Below, in pieces: positions 27,529-34,715 of a stretch of DNA of 64,000 nucleotides. The stretch spans positions 124,001 to 188,000 of the forward strand of contig NZ_JACIJK010000002.1 in NCBI RefSeq assembly GCF_014199305.1, read 5' to 3'. Made by a program: the position numbers and the translations under genes. How positions within the stretch are numbered: the first letter of the stretch is position 1; each line of letters begins with the position of its first letter. The DNA is from Sphingomonas aerophila (GTDB taxonomy: Bacteria; Pseudomonadota; Alphaproteobacteria; Sphingomonadales; Sphingomonadaceae). The notes beneath the pieces were generated by a model. That model saw nothing but the letters and a program-made list of their open reading frames with translations, made no database searches and was not told the origin of the DNA.

Positions 27529-30108
27529 TCAATTGCCGAGCCCGTGCAGGAACCAGCTGAGGTCGCCCGTTTCCGCGCGCATGCCGTCGCCGCGGCGGAA
27601 CAGCCAGAAACGCTGGCCGCCCTCGTCTTCCACCCGGAAATAATCGCGCACCGCCAGCCGCTCGGGGCTACGGCGCCACCATTCGCCCGCCACGCGCTCC
27701 GGCCCCTCTGCCCGGATCACGCGATGCGTTTCGCCCCGCCAGGTAAAGCGGCGGGGTGGCTGGTCGGGCAGACCCGCCACGACATGGTCGATCCGCTCGG
27801 GCCGGCGCAGCAGCCACACGGGCCTGGGCCAGCGCGGGTGCCAGGGGTGGTCCTGACTGCGTCCGTCCAGCCGCCGAACGTCATCTGCCTTCAGCGCGCG
27901 CGCCTGCGCACGGGGCGCCTCCAGTGGCAAAGCCCTGGTGCAGGAACGCTCCGGCACGTCGCTGTCGACGGGGGCCACGCGCCACAGCCGGTCGGCGCCG
28001 ATCCGGTTCGCGAGTGCGTCGATCAGCGGCGCAAGATCCCCCGCGGCCTCGTCCGCCAGTGCCGGTGCCAGTGACTCCGGCCCCAGCGGATCGGCGCGGT
28101 GAACCAGCAGCGTGATAGCATCGATGCCATAGCCAGGCTCGATCTCCTCCATCCGCCGGAGCGTCAGGCGCAGCATGTGCCCCGCGTCCCTGGTCGGGCG
28201 CGCAAAGCCGAGCCGCATACGCTGCGGAACCCCGTCCACGCGCGCTGCCACCATCTCCACGACACGCGCGCCCTGCCCGGCCTGGGCGAGTTCGATCGCC
28301 AGTCGGGCCATCAATTCACGCAACCAGTGCTCGATCGCCTCCGGTGTCGCGATCGGTTCCGCAAAGCGCTGTTCCACCGACACCCGCGTCGGCGGGATGA
28401 CCGGGTCCAGCGGCTCGGGCAGGCGGCCGATTGCCTGGTCCAGCCGATCGGCGATGACACGGCCGAACCGGCGCACCAGCGGTGCACGCGGCATAGCCGC
28501 CAGCTGCCCGATGGTATCGACGCCCAGCCTCGCCAGCAGCTCGAGCGCGGGTGCCTCCAGTCGCAGCGCAGCCACCGGCATGCTCGCCAGCGCCGCTGCC
28601 TGCATACCGGCCCCCAGCACCTGCACCGGCTCGGCATAACCGAACCGCGCCAGTGCCCAGGCCGCCCCCGCGCTGTCCGCCACCGCTACTCGCGCGGTGA
28701 CGCCATGACGGGCGAGCAGGCGGACCAGCCGCCGTGCGAAGCGCGCTTCACCGCCATGCAGGTGCGCGACACCGGTCAGGTCGATGAACAGGCCATCGGT
28801 GCCACAGATCGACACGGTGGGAGCCCAACGCCGCGCCAGCAGTTCGGCGAGCGAGTGCAGGTCCGCTGCATCGCCATCCGGATCCGCCGTTCGCACCTCC
28901 AGGTCGGGCACCTGAGCACGCGCCATGGTCAGCGCGGTGCCGGGCCCGATCCCGAGCGCACGGGCGGTGGCATTGGCGGCAACCACCTCCACGCGCGATC
29001 CCGTTCGTGCCGTGGTCACCATCGGCGCTTCCGCTGCGTCCGCTGGCGCCGCGGTGCTGAGTTCGTCGTCACGGCACACGCGTGACACCACGCTAGCCAG
29101 CGTACGGCCGGTTTGAAAGAAGCGCCCCTGGCCATAGGTCGGCGCGGTAGGCGCGCTGCGCCCGTGATTGTCGGGATGCGGCCCCTCGCCCGGAAACTGG
29201 ACAGCGGGCATGGCGGCCAGCTGAGCCAGGCTGGGCGGCGTGACATAACCCGCTTCCCCGCCATGGCCGTCCCGCGCGGACCGGCGCGGTGTGCGCATGG
29301 CGCGGCGTACCACCACATCCTCGCCCGGGCCGTGCACCGGCGGCATGGCAGCTGCACGGGCAAGCGACAGGGGCGCAGCCGGCGCTTCGTTGCGATAGCG
29401 ATCACGCCTGGTTTCGCCTTGCAACGCGGCACCACGCCCTGCCTTGGCCGGAGCATCCTCGCCCGGGAACTGAAGCGACGGCATGGCCGCATACCGGCGA
29501 AGGCTCGCACCTACCTCATCGGCCGGGGCCGGGCGGAACGGGTTGTCGACCACCTCGCTCTTTCGCGACAGCTCCTGCATCGATGGGCGCTGGTGAACGG
29601 GCAGCGCGCTCACGGCCGATTGCAGGTCCTCGCCGTGCCAGCCGCGGGTGCCCGGCCTGAACAGCGGTTCGGCGGCTTCGGTACGCCTGGCCATTTCACG
29701 CAGGGGCGCTGGCGCCGCTACGCGCTCCTCTGGCGGCCGTGACAGGCCCTTTCTGGCCGGCCCTGTGGCAAAGGGGTTGTCCGCTGCCTGGCTGGTGCGG
29801 CCCAACTCGCGCTGGGGCGGACGGCGATGGTTGGGCAGCGCCTCGATCGCGGCCTCCACCTCCCGGCGCGAGTCGGCCAGCGCGCTGCCACCCACATCGG
29901 GGTCGCTTCGTGCCCAACGTGCGCCAGGGCGCCAGCCGCCCTCGTTGGGCACTGAACAATGCTGAGCGCGCTCTGCCGCCGCATCGGCGCCCAGCGCATC
30001 AAGGGCGGCGCTCGCGTCGGCCTCAGCCGACGGCGCGCGCCGGCGCTCGATCCTGCGCAGCCGGTCGATCGACCAGTGCGGCAGGTAGAGCGAGGCGACC
30101 CGCTTCAT
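27529..30108 (-). CDS. imuB: ImuB, catalytically inactive Y-family polymerase with a long repeat-bearing insertion
   Basis: ImuB is the hub that links DnaE2 to the sliding clamp. From ATG 30108 it has 859 residues, while ImuB proteins are usually about 500. The N-terminal strand VASLYLPHWSIDRLRR (4-19) is followed by an Ala/Arg/Pro-rich insert (about 22-360). The Y-family fold resumes at PMVTTARTGSRVEVVAANA (362-380), continues through GLFIDLTGVAHLHGGE (439-454) and includes helix-hairpin-helix and little-finger regions. Catalytic Asp/Glu residues of active Y polymerases are absent. The start lies 86 bases inside imuA; an upstream extension to 30219 is unlikely. Confidence 0.88.
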   Translation of the reverse strand: MKRVASLYLPHWSIDRLRRIERRRAPSAEADASAALDALGADAAAERAQHCSVPNEGGWRPGARWARSDPDVGGSALADSRREVEAAIEALPNHRRPPQRELGRTSQAADNPFATGPARKGLSRPPEERVAAPAPLREMARRTEAAEPLFRPGTRGWHGEDLQSAVSALPVHQRPSMQELSRKSEVVDNPFRPAPADEVGASLRRYAAMPSLQFPGEDAPAKAGRGAALQGETRRDRYRNEAPAAPLSLARAAAMPPVHGPGEDVVVRRAMRTPRRSARDGHGGEAGYVTPPSLAQLAAMPAVQFPGEGPHPDNHGRSAPTAPTYGQGRFFQTGRTLASVVSRVCRDDELSTAAPADAAEAPMVTTARTGSRVEVVAANATARALGIGPGTALTMARAQVPDLEVRTADPDGDAADLHSLAELLARRWAPTVSICGTDGLFIDLTGVAHLHGGEARFARRLVRLLARHGVTARVAVADSAGAAWALARFGYAEPVQVLGAGMQAAALASMPVAALRLEAPALELLARLGVDTIGQLAAMPRAPLVRRFGRVIADRLDQAIGRLPEPLDPVIPPTRVSVEQRFAEPIATPEAIEHWLRELMARLAIELAQAGQGARVVEMVAARVDGVPQRMRLGFARPTRDAGHMLRLTLRRMEEIEPGYGIDAITLLVHRADPLGPESLAPALADEAAGDLAPLIDALANRIGADRLWRVAPVDSDVPERSCTRALPLEAPRAQARALKADDVRRLDGRSQDHPWHPRWPRPVWLLRRPERIDHVVAGLPDQPPRRFTWRGETHRVIRAEGPERVAGEWWRRSPERLAVRDYFRVEDEGGQRFWLFRRGDGMRAETGDLSWFLHGLGN
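29187..29841 (-). repeat. Short repeated peptide motifs encoded inside the ImuB insertion
   Basis: Two families are visible. Family A is ALP-x-H-x-RP...(R/Q)EL-x-R-x-S-x-x-x-DNPF at residues 90-113 and 168-191, with a shorter relative ending EAAEPLF at 134-150. Family B is AAMP-x-(L/V)-x-x-PGE at 207-217, 253-263 and 298-308. Spacing within family B is about 45 residues. The copies are diverged at the DNA level. Confidence 0.7.
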
Positions 30109-30772
30109 CGGAGCCCTCCACGGTAAGTTGAAACGGATCGCCGCCACGCTGGCGGACGCACTCGACACGCCAATGCGCCCTGCCCAGCCCTTCCCAGGGC
30201 ACAGGGGCGGAGGGCGCATGCGCTACCCGCCAACGGGTCACCGCCGCTGATGGGGTATCCAGCGGGTCACCGCCGCCCCGCGCGGGCCGCCGAAGCAGCA
30301 GCGCCGGTGTGCTGCCGCCCTCCGCCGCCAGTTGCAGCCGCCGCGCCTGCGCCATTTGCACACGCCGCGCTTCTCCCACCACCGCGCCCAGTCCGCGATG
30401 GCGCAAACCCTCTTCCACCAGCGCCAACAGCTCCGCATCGTCGCGGGCCTCGGCATAGATTACGCGGGAGGGGTCCAGCCCTGCCTGGTAGAGCCCCGGC
30501 GCGAACAGGTCGCGGGAACGCACGACCCATAGAACATCGCCCCTCGTTCGCGCTGCGATCCCGGCGACGAACAGAACCGCCGCAGCATCATCGCCCCATC
30601 CGGATCCGCAGGACGATGCCTCATGCAGCGCGTCCAGCCTAACCCCGCCATCGGCCAGCCGTTCGTCAAGCTCGCCTACCCCGAACGGCAGCACCGGATG
30701 CTCCCGCGCGTCGCCCTCAATGGCTCGCAACGCTTCGCGCAAAGCGGCAATGGTGGGCGGAGACTCGGACAC
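30023..30772 (-). CDS. imuA: ImuA (RecA/SulA-like cassette protein)
   Basis: The 249-residue protein has a RecA-like core (LPFGVGELDERLADGGV, then LDALHEASS) without a canonical Walker A lysine loop, plus VLWVVRSRDLFAPGLYQAGLD and the VEEGLRHRGLGAVVGE segment typical of ImuA. It is required with ImuB and DnaE2 for damage-induced mutagenesis; it binds ImuB and probably RecA filaments. The gene begins 22 bases from an SOS box and overlaps imuB by 86 bases, so it opens the operon. Confidence 0.9.
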   Translation of the reverse strand: MSESPPTIAALREALRAIEGDAREHPVLPFGVGELDERLADGGVRLDALHEASSCGSGWGDDAAAVLFVAGIAARTRGDVLWVVRSRDLFAPGLYQAGLDPSRVIYAEARDDAELLALVEEGLRHRGLGAVVGEARRVQMAQARRLQLAAEGGSTPALLLRRPARGGGDPLDTPSAAVTRWRVAHAPSAPVPWEGLGRAHWRVECVRQRGGDPFQLTVEGSDEAGRLALPAALVDRPAAQDRAPARAVG

Positions 30773-30794
30773 GGCACGACTCGTAATGACGAAC

Positions 30795-30809
30795 GTTCGT
30801 GTTTTGTTC
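30795..30809 (-). promoter_or_regulatory. LexA (SOS) box GTTC-N7-GTTC upstream of imuA
   Basis: GTTC at 30795-30798 and GTTC at 30806-30809 are separated by seven bases (GTGTTTT), matching the alphaproteobacterial LexA operator. It lies 22 bases upstream of the imuA start, where LexA would block transcription until DNA damage. Confidence 0.85.
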
Positions 30810-30885
30810 CGGTCACCGCGTCAGGTCAACCCGACTCCGCACGGCTTGTCGCGCGGGAGCAGATTACCCCCACGCGACACATAGC

Positions 30886-31470
30886 TTAGCGCAACCGCTC
30901 AATCTTCCGAGCGAGCTCGTCGATCAGTTCCGCGACTTCGTGCACCGTTTCCGACGTGATGTCGCCCGCCGCGACCCTGTGGCGGATGGCCACGCCCAGG
31001 TTGCGCATCGCGCGCCACACGGGCGAGCCGCCTTGCTCTCGCTGAGCCGCTCCCATGTCACGCAGCTTCGCCATCAAGGCATCGACCTCGTCGCGCCGAT
31101 CCGCAAGATGAGAGCGGCCCGCCTCCGTCACGGCAAAGCGCTTCTTGGTGTCGTCGGATTGCTGCTCGTCCACCAGACCCATCTCGTCGAGCATCGTCAG
31201 CGTCGGGTACACGACACCAGGGCTCGGCGCATAGCTGCCGCCCGTCATCTCCTCGATGGACCGGATCAGCTCATAACCGTGCCGCGTCTCCTCTGAGATC
31301 AGCTGCAGCAGGATAAGCCGCAATTCTCCACCATCGAACTGGCGGCGTCCCCGACCCCGCTCCTGGCGCTGACCACCCATGTCGAAGCTGAAGGCGAACG
31401 GGTCAAAGCTCCAGCCGCGCCCACGAGGGCCGCAACCCCGTCCGCGATCATCACCCAAATGAATGCGCAT
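30886..31470 (-). CDS. PadR-family transcriptional regulator
   Basis: The 194-residue protein has a Gly/Arg-rich N-terminus (residues 1-45) followed by the PadR winged helix (LRLILLQLISEETRHGYELI, SPGVVYPTLTMLDEMGLV and KKRFAVTEAGRSHL) and a C-terminal helical dimerisation region. The N-terminal GRGCGPRGRGWSFDPFAFSFD tail occurs in other alphaproteobacterial PadR proteins. A good AGGAG precedes the ATG. A palindromic AGATATATCT 32 bases upstream is the likely autoregulatory operator. No effector gene is adjacent on the same strand. Confidence 0.9.
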   Translation of the reverse strand: MRIHLGDDRGRGCGPRGRGWSFDPFAFSFDMGGQRQERGRGRRQFDGGELRLILLQLISEETRHGYELIRSIEEMTGGSYAPSPGVVYPTLTMLDEMGLVDEQQSDDTKKRFAVTEAGRSHLADRRDEVDALMAKLRDMGAAQREQGGSPVWRAMRNLGVAIRHRVAAGDITSETVHEVAELIDELARKIERLR

Positions 31471-31500
31471 CGTCTATCTCCTGTGTTTCACGATACAGCC

Positions 31501-31549
31501 AAGATATATCTAGATCGCCTGAGTCGCAAGACACCTCAAGATATGTTTT
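31501..31549. promoter_or_regulatory. Likely PadR operator region
   Basis: The perfect palindrome AGATATATCT (31502-31511) and a second related AAGATATGTTTTG (about 31539-31551) stand out as AT-rich sites in GC-rich DNA between padR and rarA. PadR regulators often bind ATAT-centred repeats near their own promoters. Confidence 0.55.
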
Positions 31550-31602
31550 GACCCAGTCTGCCTGGAGGTGACGCGATCCACTCAACCGCCTAGAACGGGT
31601 CC

Positions 31603-32925
31603 ATGGCCGACCTGTTCGCCGGGCTGGAACCCGACCCGCCCACCCCAGCCGCTTTCGATCTCGACGCGCCCCTTGCGGAGCGTCTTCGGCCGCGCGCGCT
31701 CGACGAGGTGATCGGGCAGGAGCACCTGACCGGCCCTGCCGGCGCGATCGGCCGCATGGTCGCCGCTGGCCGCCTGTCCTCGCTTATCCTGTGGGGGCCG
31801 CCGGGCACCGGCAAGACCACTATCGCCCGCCTCCTTGCCGATGCGGTGGGCTTGCGCTTTGTCGCGATTTCCGCGGTCTTCTCTGGCGTCGCTGACCTGA
31901 AAAAAGTATTCGCCGAAGCACGGGATCGCGCCCGCGCGGGCCAGCGCACCCTGCTGTTCGTGGATGAGATCCATCGCTTCAACCGCGCGCAGCAGGACGG
32001 CTTCCTCCCTTATGTCGAGGACGGAACGGTGGTGCTGGTCGGCGCCACGACCGAGAACCCGTCCTTTGAACTCAACGCCGCACTGCTCAGCCGCGCACAG
32101 GTGCTGGTGTTGCACCGCCTGGGCGCCAAAGCCCTGGACGAACTGCTGACCCGAGCCGAGGCGGCGGAGGGTCGCCCGCTTCCCCTGACTCAACCCGCGC
32201 GTGAGGCGCTGGTCGCGGCGGCCGATGGCGACGGCCGCTTCCTGCTCAATCAGGTCGAAACGCTGTTCTCCGTCGCGCCCGACGCGCCGCTCGACCCGGC
32301 CGAGCTCTCGGCCCTGCTTCAGCGCCGCGTCGCGATCTACGACAAGGATCGCGAAGGCCATTATGGCGTCATCTCGGCGCTTCACAAATCCATCCGGGGA
32401 TCGGATCCTCAGGCCGCGCTCTACTACCTTGCCCGCATGCTGACGGCGGGCGAGGAACCGCTCTACGTGCTGCGGCGGCTAACCCGCGCCGCGGTGGAGG
32501 ACATCGGCCTCGCCGATCCGCAAGCGCTGGCTCAGTGCATCGCAGCCAAGGAAGCCTATGACTTCCTGGGCTCGCCCGAGGGCGAACTCGCGATCGCGCA
32601 GGCTTGTTTGTACCTCGCGACCGCGCCCAAATCGAATGCGGTTTACATGGCGCAAAAGGCCGCCTGGGCGAGCGCCAAGGAGAGTGGCTCGCTGAGCCCG
32701 CCCAAGCACATCCTGGGTGCCCCGACGCGGCTGATGCGCGACCTCGGCTATGGCGAAGGTTACGCCTATGACCACGACGCGCCGAACGCCTTTTCGGGCG
32801 CTGACTATTGGCCGGACGGCATGACGCCACAGCGCTTCTACGAGCCCACGGAGCGCGGCTTCGAGAAGCGCATCGCCGAACGCCTGGCCTGGTGGGATGA
32901 GCGGCGGCACGGTGAGCGCGACTAG
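31603..32925 (+). CDS. rarA: Replication-associated recombination protein RarA (MgsA)
   Basis: This AAA+ ATPase acts at stalled replication forks and binds SSB. The 440-residue protein carries Walker A GPPGTGKT (65-72), Walker B LLFVDEIHRFN, the sensor-1 GATTENPSFELN and the C-terminal tetramerisation region (HYGVISALHKSIRGSDPQAALYYLARML). The length is standard. Its last 29 bases overlap the next gene, which suggests a coupled pair. It is divergent from padR. Confidence 0.95.
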   Translation: MADLFAGLEPDPPTPAAFDLDAPLAERLRPRALDEVIGQEHLTGPAGAIGRMVAAGRLSSLILWGPPGTGKTTIARLLADAVGLRFVAISAVFSGVADLKKVFAEARDRARAGQRTLLFVDEIHRFNRAQQDGFLPYVEDGTVVLVGATTENPSFELNAALLSRAQVLVLHRLGAKALDELLTRAEAAEGRPLPLTQPAREALVAAADGDGRFLLNQVETLFSVAPDAPLDPAELSALLQRRVAIYDKDREGHYGVISALHKSIRGSDPQAALYYLARMLTAGEEPLYVLRRLTRAAVEDIGLADPQALAQCIAAKEAYDFLGSPEGELAIAQACLYLATAPKSNAVYMAQKAAWASAKESGSLSPPKHILGAPTRLMRDLGYGEGYAYDHDAPNAFSGADYWPDGMTPQRFYEPTERGFEKRIAERLAWWDERRHGERD

Positions 32926-33802
32926 CCGTACCTCCCCGCGCAGGTTCCGGCATTTCGCCGCAATCGACTGGTCGGGCGCGGTTGGAGAGCGGCAGCGCGG
33001 CATCGCCGTCGCGCTTGTGTCGGGCGCAGGGGAAGCGCCGCAGCTAGTCCGTCCGGGTCACATCTGGTCGCGAGCTGAGGTACTGCACTGGCTGCTCACC
33101 GACCTGCCCACCGATACGCTGGTCGGGATGGATCTTGGCGCTGCCCTGCCCTTCCACGATCAGGGCGCCTACTTCCCGGGCTGGGCGGAAAGCCCTGCAG
33201 ATGCGCGTGCGCTCTGGGCGTTGGTCGATCGGATCGCCGCGGACGAACCGCACCTCGCTGCCAACCGCTTCGTCGATCATCCAGAAGTCGCCCGGCACCT
33301 GCGCCGGCCAGGCGGGCGCGCTGGCGATCTGTTCCCGCCCGGCCGAGGACGCCTCCGCGTCACGGAGGAGCACCAGCGTGCGGCGGGGTTGAGCCCGGTC
33401 AGCAACCTCAACCTTGTCGGCGCGGCACAGGTCGGCAAGGCGAGCCTGACCGGTATGCGGGTCCTTCATCGCCTGTCTGGGCACCTTTCCGTGTGGCCTA
33501 TGGATCAGCTTCCAGCCCCCGGGTCGGTCATGGTCGAGATCTATACCACGCTGGCGGCGCGCGCCGCGGGCATACAGCCGGGCCGCAGCAAGCTACGCGA
33601 CGCAGTCGCCCTCGACGCCGCACTGGCGGCGCTTGGCAGCCCCGCTCACTCGCCCCTCGCCCGACTGGACGACCATCAGGCCGACGCGCTTCTTGCCGCC
33701 GTCTGGCTCAGCATCGTCGGTAATGACGCAAATTTGTGGTCTCCGCCCGCACTTACCCCCATGCTGGCCATCACCGAAGGCTGGACGTTCGGCATTGTGT
33801 GA
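32897..33802 (+). CDS. DUF429-like protein (RNase H-like fold), overlapping rarA
   Basis: The 301-residue protein reads like an RNase H-fold member: FAAIDWSGA (about 20-28) and VGMDLGAALPF (about 76-86) carry Asp residues at strand ends, VMVEIYTTLAAR (about 210) a Glu, and DDHQADALLAAVW (about 258-270) an Asp pair. These are the expected positions of the acidic catalytic residues. It begins 29 bases inside rarA, so expression is tied to rarA. GTG 32912 is an alternative start. A nuclease role at stalled forks is inference. Confidence 0.72.
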   Translation: MSGGTVSATSRTSPRRFRHFAAIDWSGAVGERQRGIAVALVSGAGEAPQLVRPGHIWSRAEVLHWLLTDLPTDTLVGMDLGAALPFHDQGAYFPGWAESPADARALWALVDRIAADEPHLAANRFVDHPEVARHLRRPGGRAGDLFPPGRGRLRVTEEHQRAAGLSPVSNLNLVGAAQVGKASLTGMRVLHRLSGHLSVWPMDQLPAPGSVMVEIYTTLAARAAGIQPGRSKLRDAVALDAALAALGSPAHSPLARLDDHQADALLAAVWLSIVGNDANLWSPPALTPMLAITEGWTFGIV

Positions 33803-33820
33803 GGCAGGGAGCATCCAGGC

Positions 33821-33896
33821 GCCGGGTTAGCTCAGCTGGTAGAGCAGCGGTTTTGTAAACCGAAGGTCGCGGGTTCGATTCCTGCACTCGGCACCA
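33821..33896 (+). tRNA. tRNA-Thr (anticodon TGT)
   Basis: GCCGGGT pairs with ACTCGGC, the D arm is GCTC/GAGC, the anticodon loop TTTGTAA gives TGT, and the T arm GCGGG-TTCGATT-CCTGC precedes discriminator A and encoded CCA. Confidence 0.93.
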
Positions 33897-34019
33897 CCTT
33901 CCGGGGTCAGCCCCGATGGCACGAATGCCGTTCTCCCTGGCCTACACTTCTGATTCATTTGCGGACGAACCGACGTACCGACTGCAACCCCGGCGTGCTC
34001 GGGGCGTTGCGCTTGCGGA

Positions 34020-34715
34020 ATGATAAAAGTCGCGAGCTACAATATTCGCAAGGGGATAGGTGCCGATCGACGGCGGAGTCCCGAACGGATCCTGGACGTG
34101 CTGGCGGAGATCGACGCCGACGTCGTGGCACTACAGGAAGCGGATCGACGCTTCGGGCAGCGCCATTGCGTGATCCCCGACCACCTTCTTGACGAGCGGA
34201 GCGACTGGAAATCAGTCCAGTTCGGCATGCGCCCCGGCAGCATGGGCTGGCATGGCAATGCGATTCTGATCCGCAAGCGTGCCAGGGTCGTCGGGTGCGA
34301 GCCGATCCACTTGCCCGCACTCGAGCCGCGCGGCGCGGTGATGGCCGACCTGCAGGATGGCGAGCAAGCGCTTCGAATTGTGGGCATGCATCTGGACCTG
34401 TCGGGATTATGGCGCCGCCGTCAGGCAGCCACCATCCTGGCCCATGTGTCGGACAAGACAGTGCGACGGCCCACGGTCATGATGGGTGACCTGAACGACT
34501 GGACTGCAGGGTCTGGCTGTTTGCGGGACTTCGCCCGGGAGTTTCGCTTTGCCGAAACGGGTCCTAGCTTCCATGCCCGCCGGCCGATCGGACGCCTCGA
34601 CCGCATCATGGTGTCACGCGACCTTCGTGTTCTGGATTGCGGGGTGCACGCTAGCGCCACATCGCGGCGGGCGTCCGATCACCTGCCGATCTGGGCGGTG
34701 ATCGGGCCGGCCTGA
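34020..34715 (+). CDS. Endonuclease/exonuclease/phosphatase-fold (EEP) hydrolase
   Basis: The 231-residue protein belongs to the DNase I-like fold. N8 in ASYNIRKG and E40 in VVALQEAD bind the metal, GMHLDL provides the catalytic His, GDLNDW the Asp/Asn pair, and SDHLPIWA the terminal Asp-His. No signal peptide is present. Fold members cleave phosphodiesters in DNA, phospholipids or inositol phosphates. The stop shares one base with the start of the patatin-like gene (TGATG), which hints at lipid metabolism. E. coli has a comparable pairing of an EEP protein (YbhP) with cardiolipin synthase ClsB. Confidence 0.85.
   Translation: MIKVASYNIRKGIGADRRRSPERILDVLAEIDADVVALQEADRRFGQRHCVIPDHLLDERSDWKSVQFGMRPGSMGWHGNAILIRKRARVVGCEPIHLPALEPRGAVMADLQDGEQALRIVGMHLDLSGLWRRRQAATILAHVSDKTVRRPTVMMGDLNDWTAGSGCLRDFAREFRFAETGPSFHARRPIGRLDRIMVSRDLRVLDCGVHASATSRRASDHLPIWAVIGPA

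Noticed and set aside
28311-30218. Frameshift or assembly error causing the long imuB
   Set aside because: The frame stays open without stops from 30108 to 27529, and both flanks of the insert are ImuB in the same frame.
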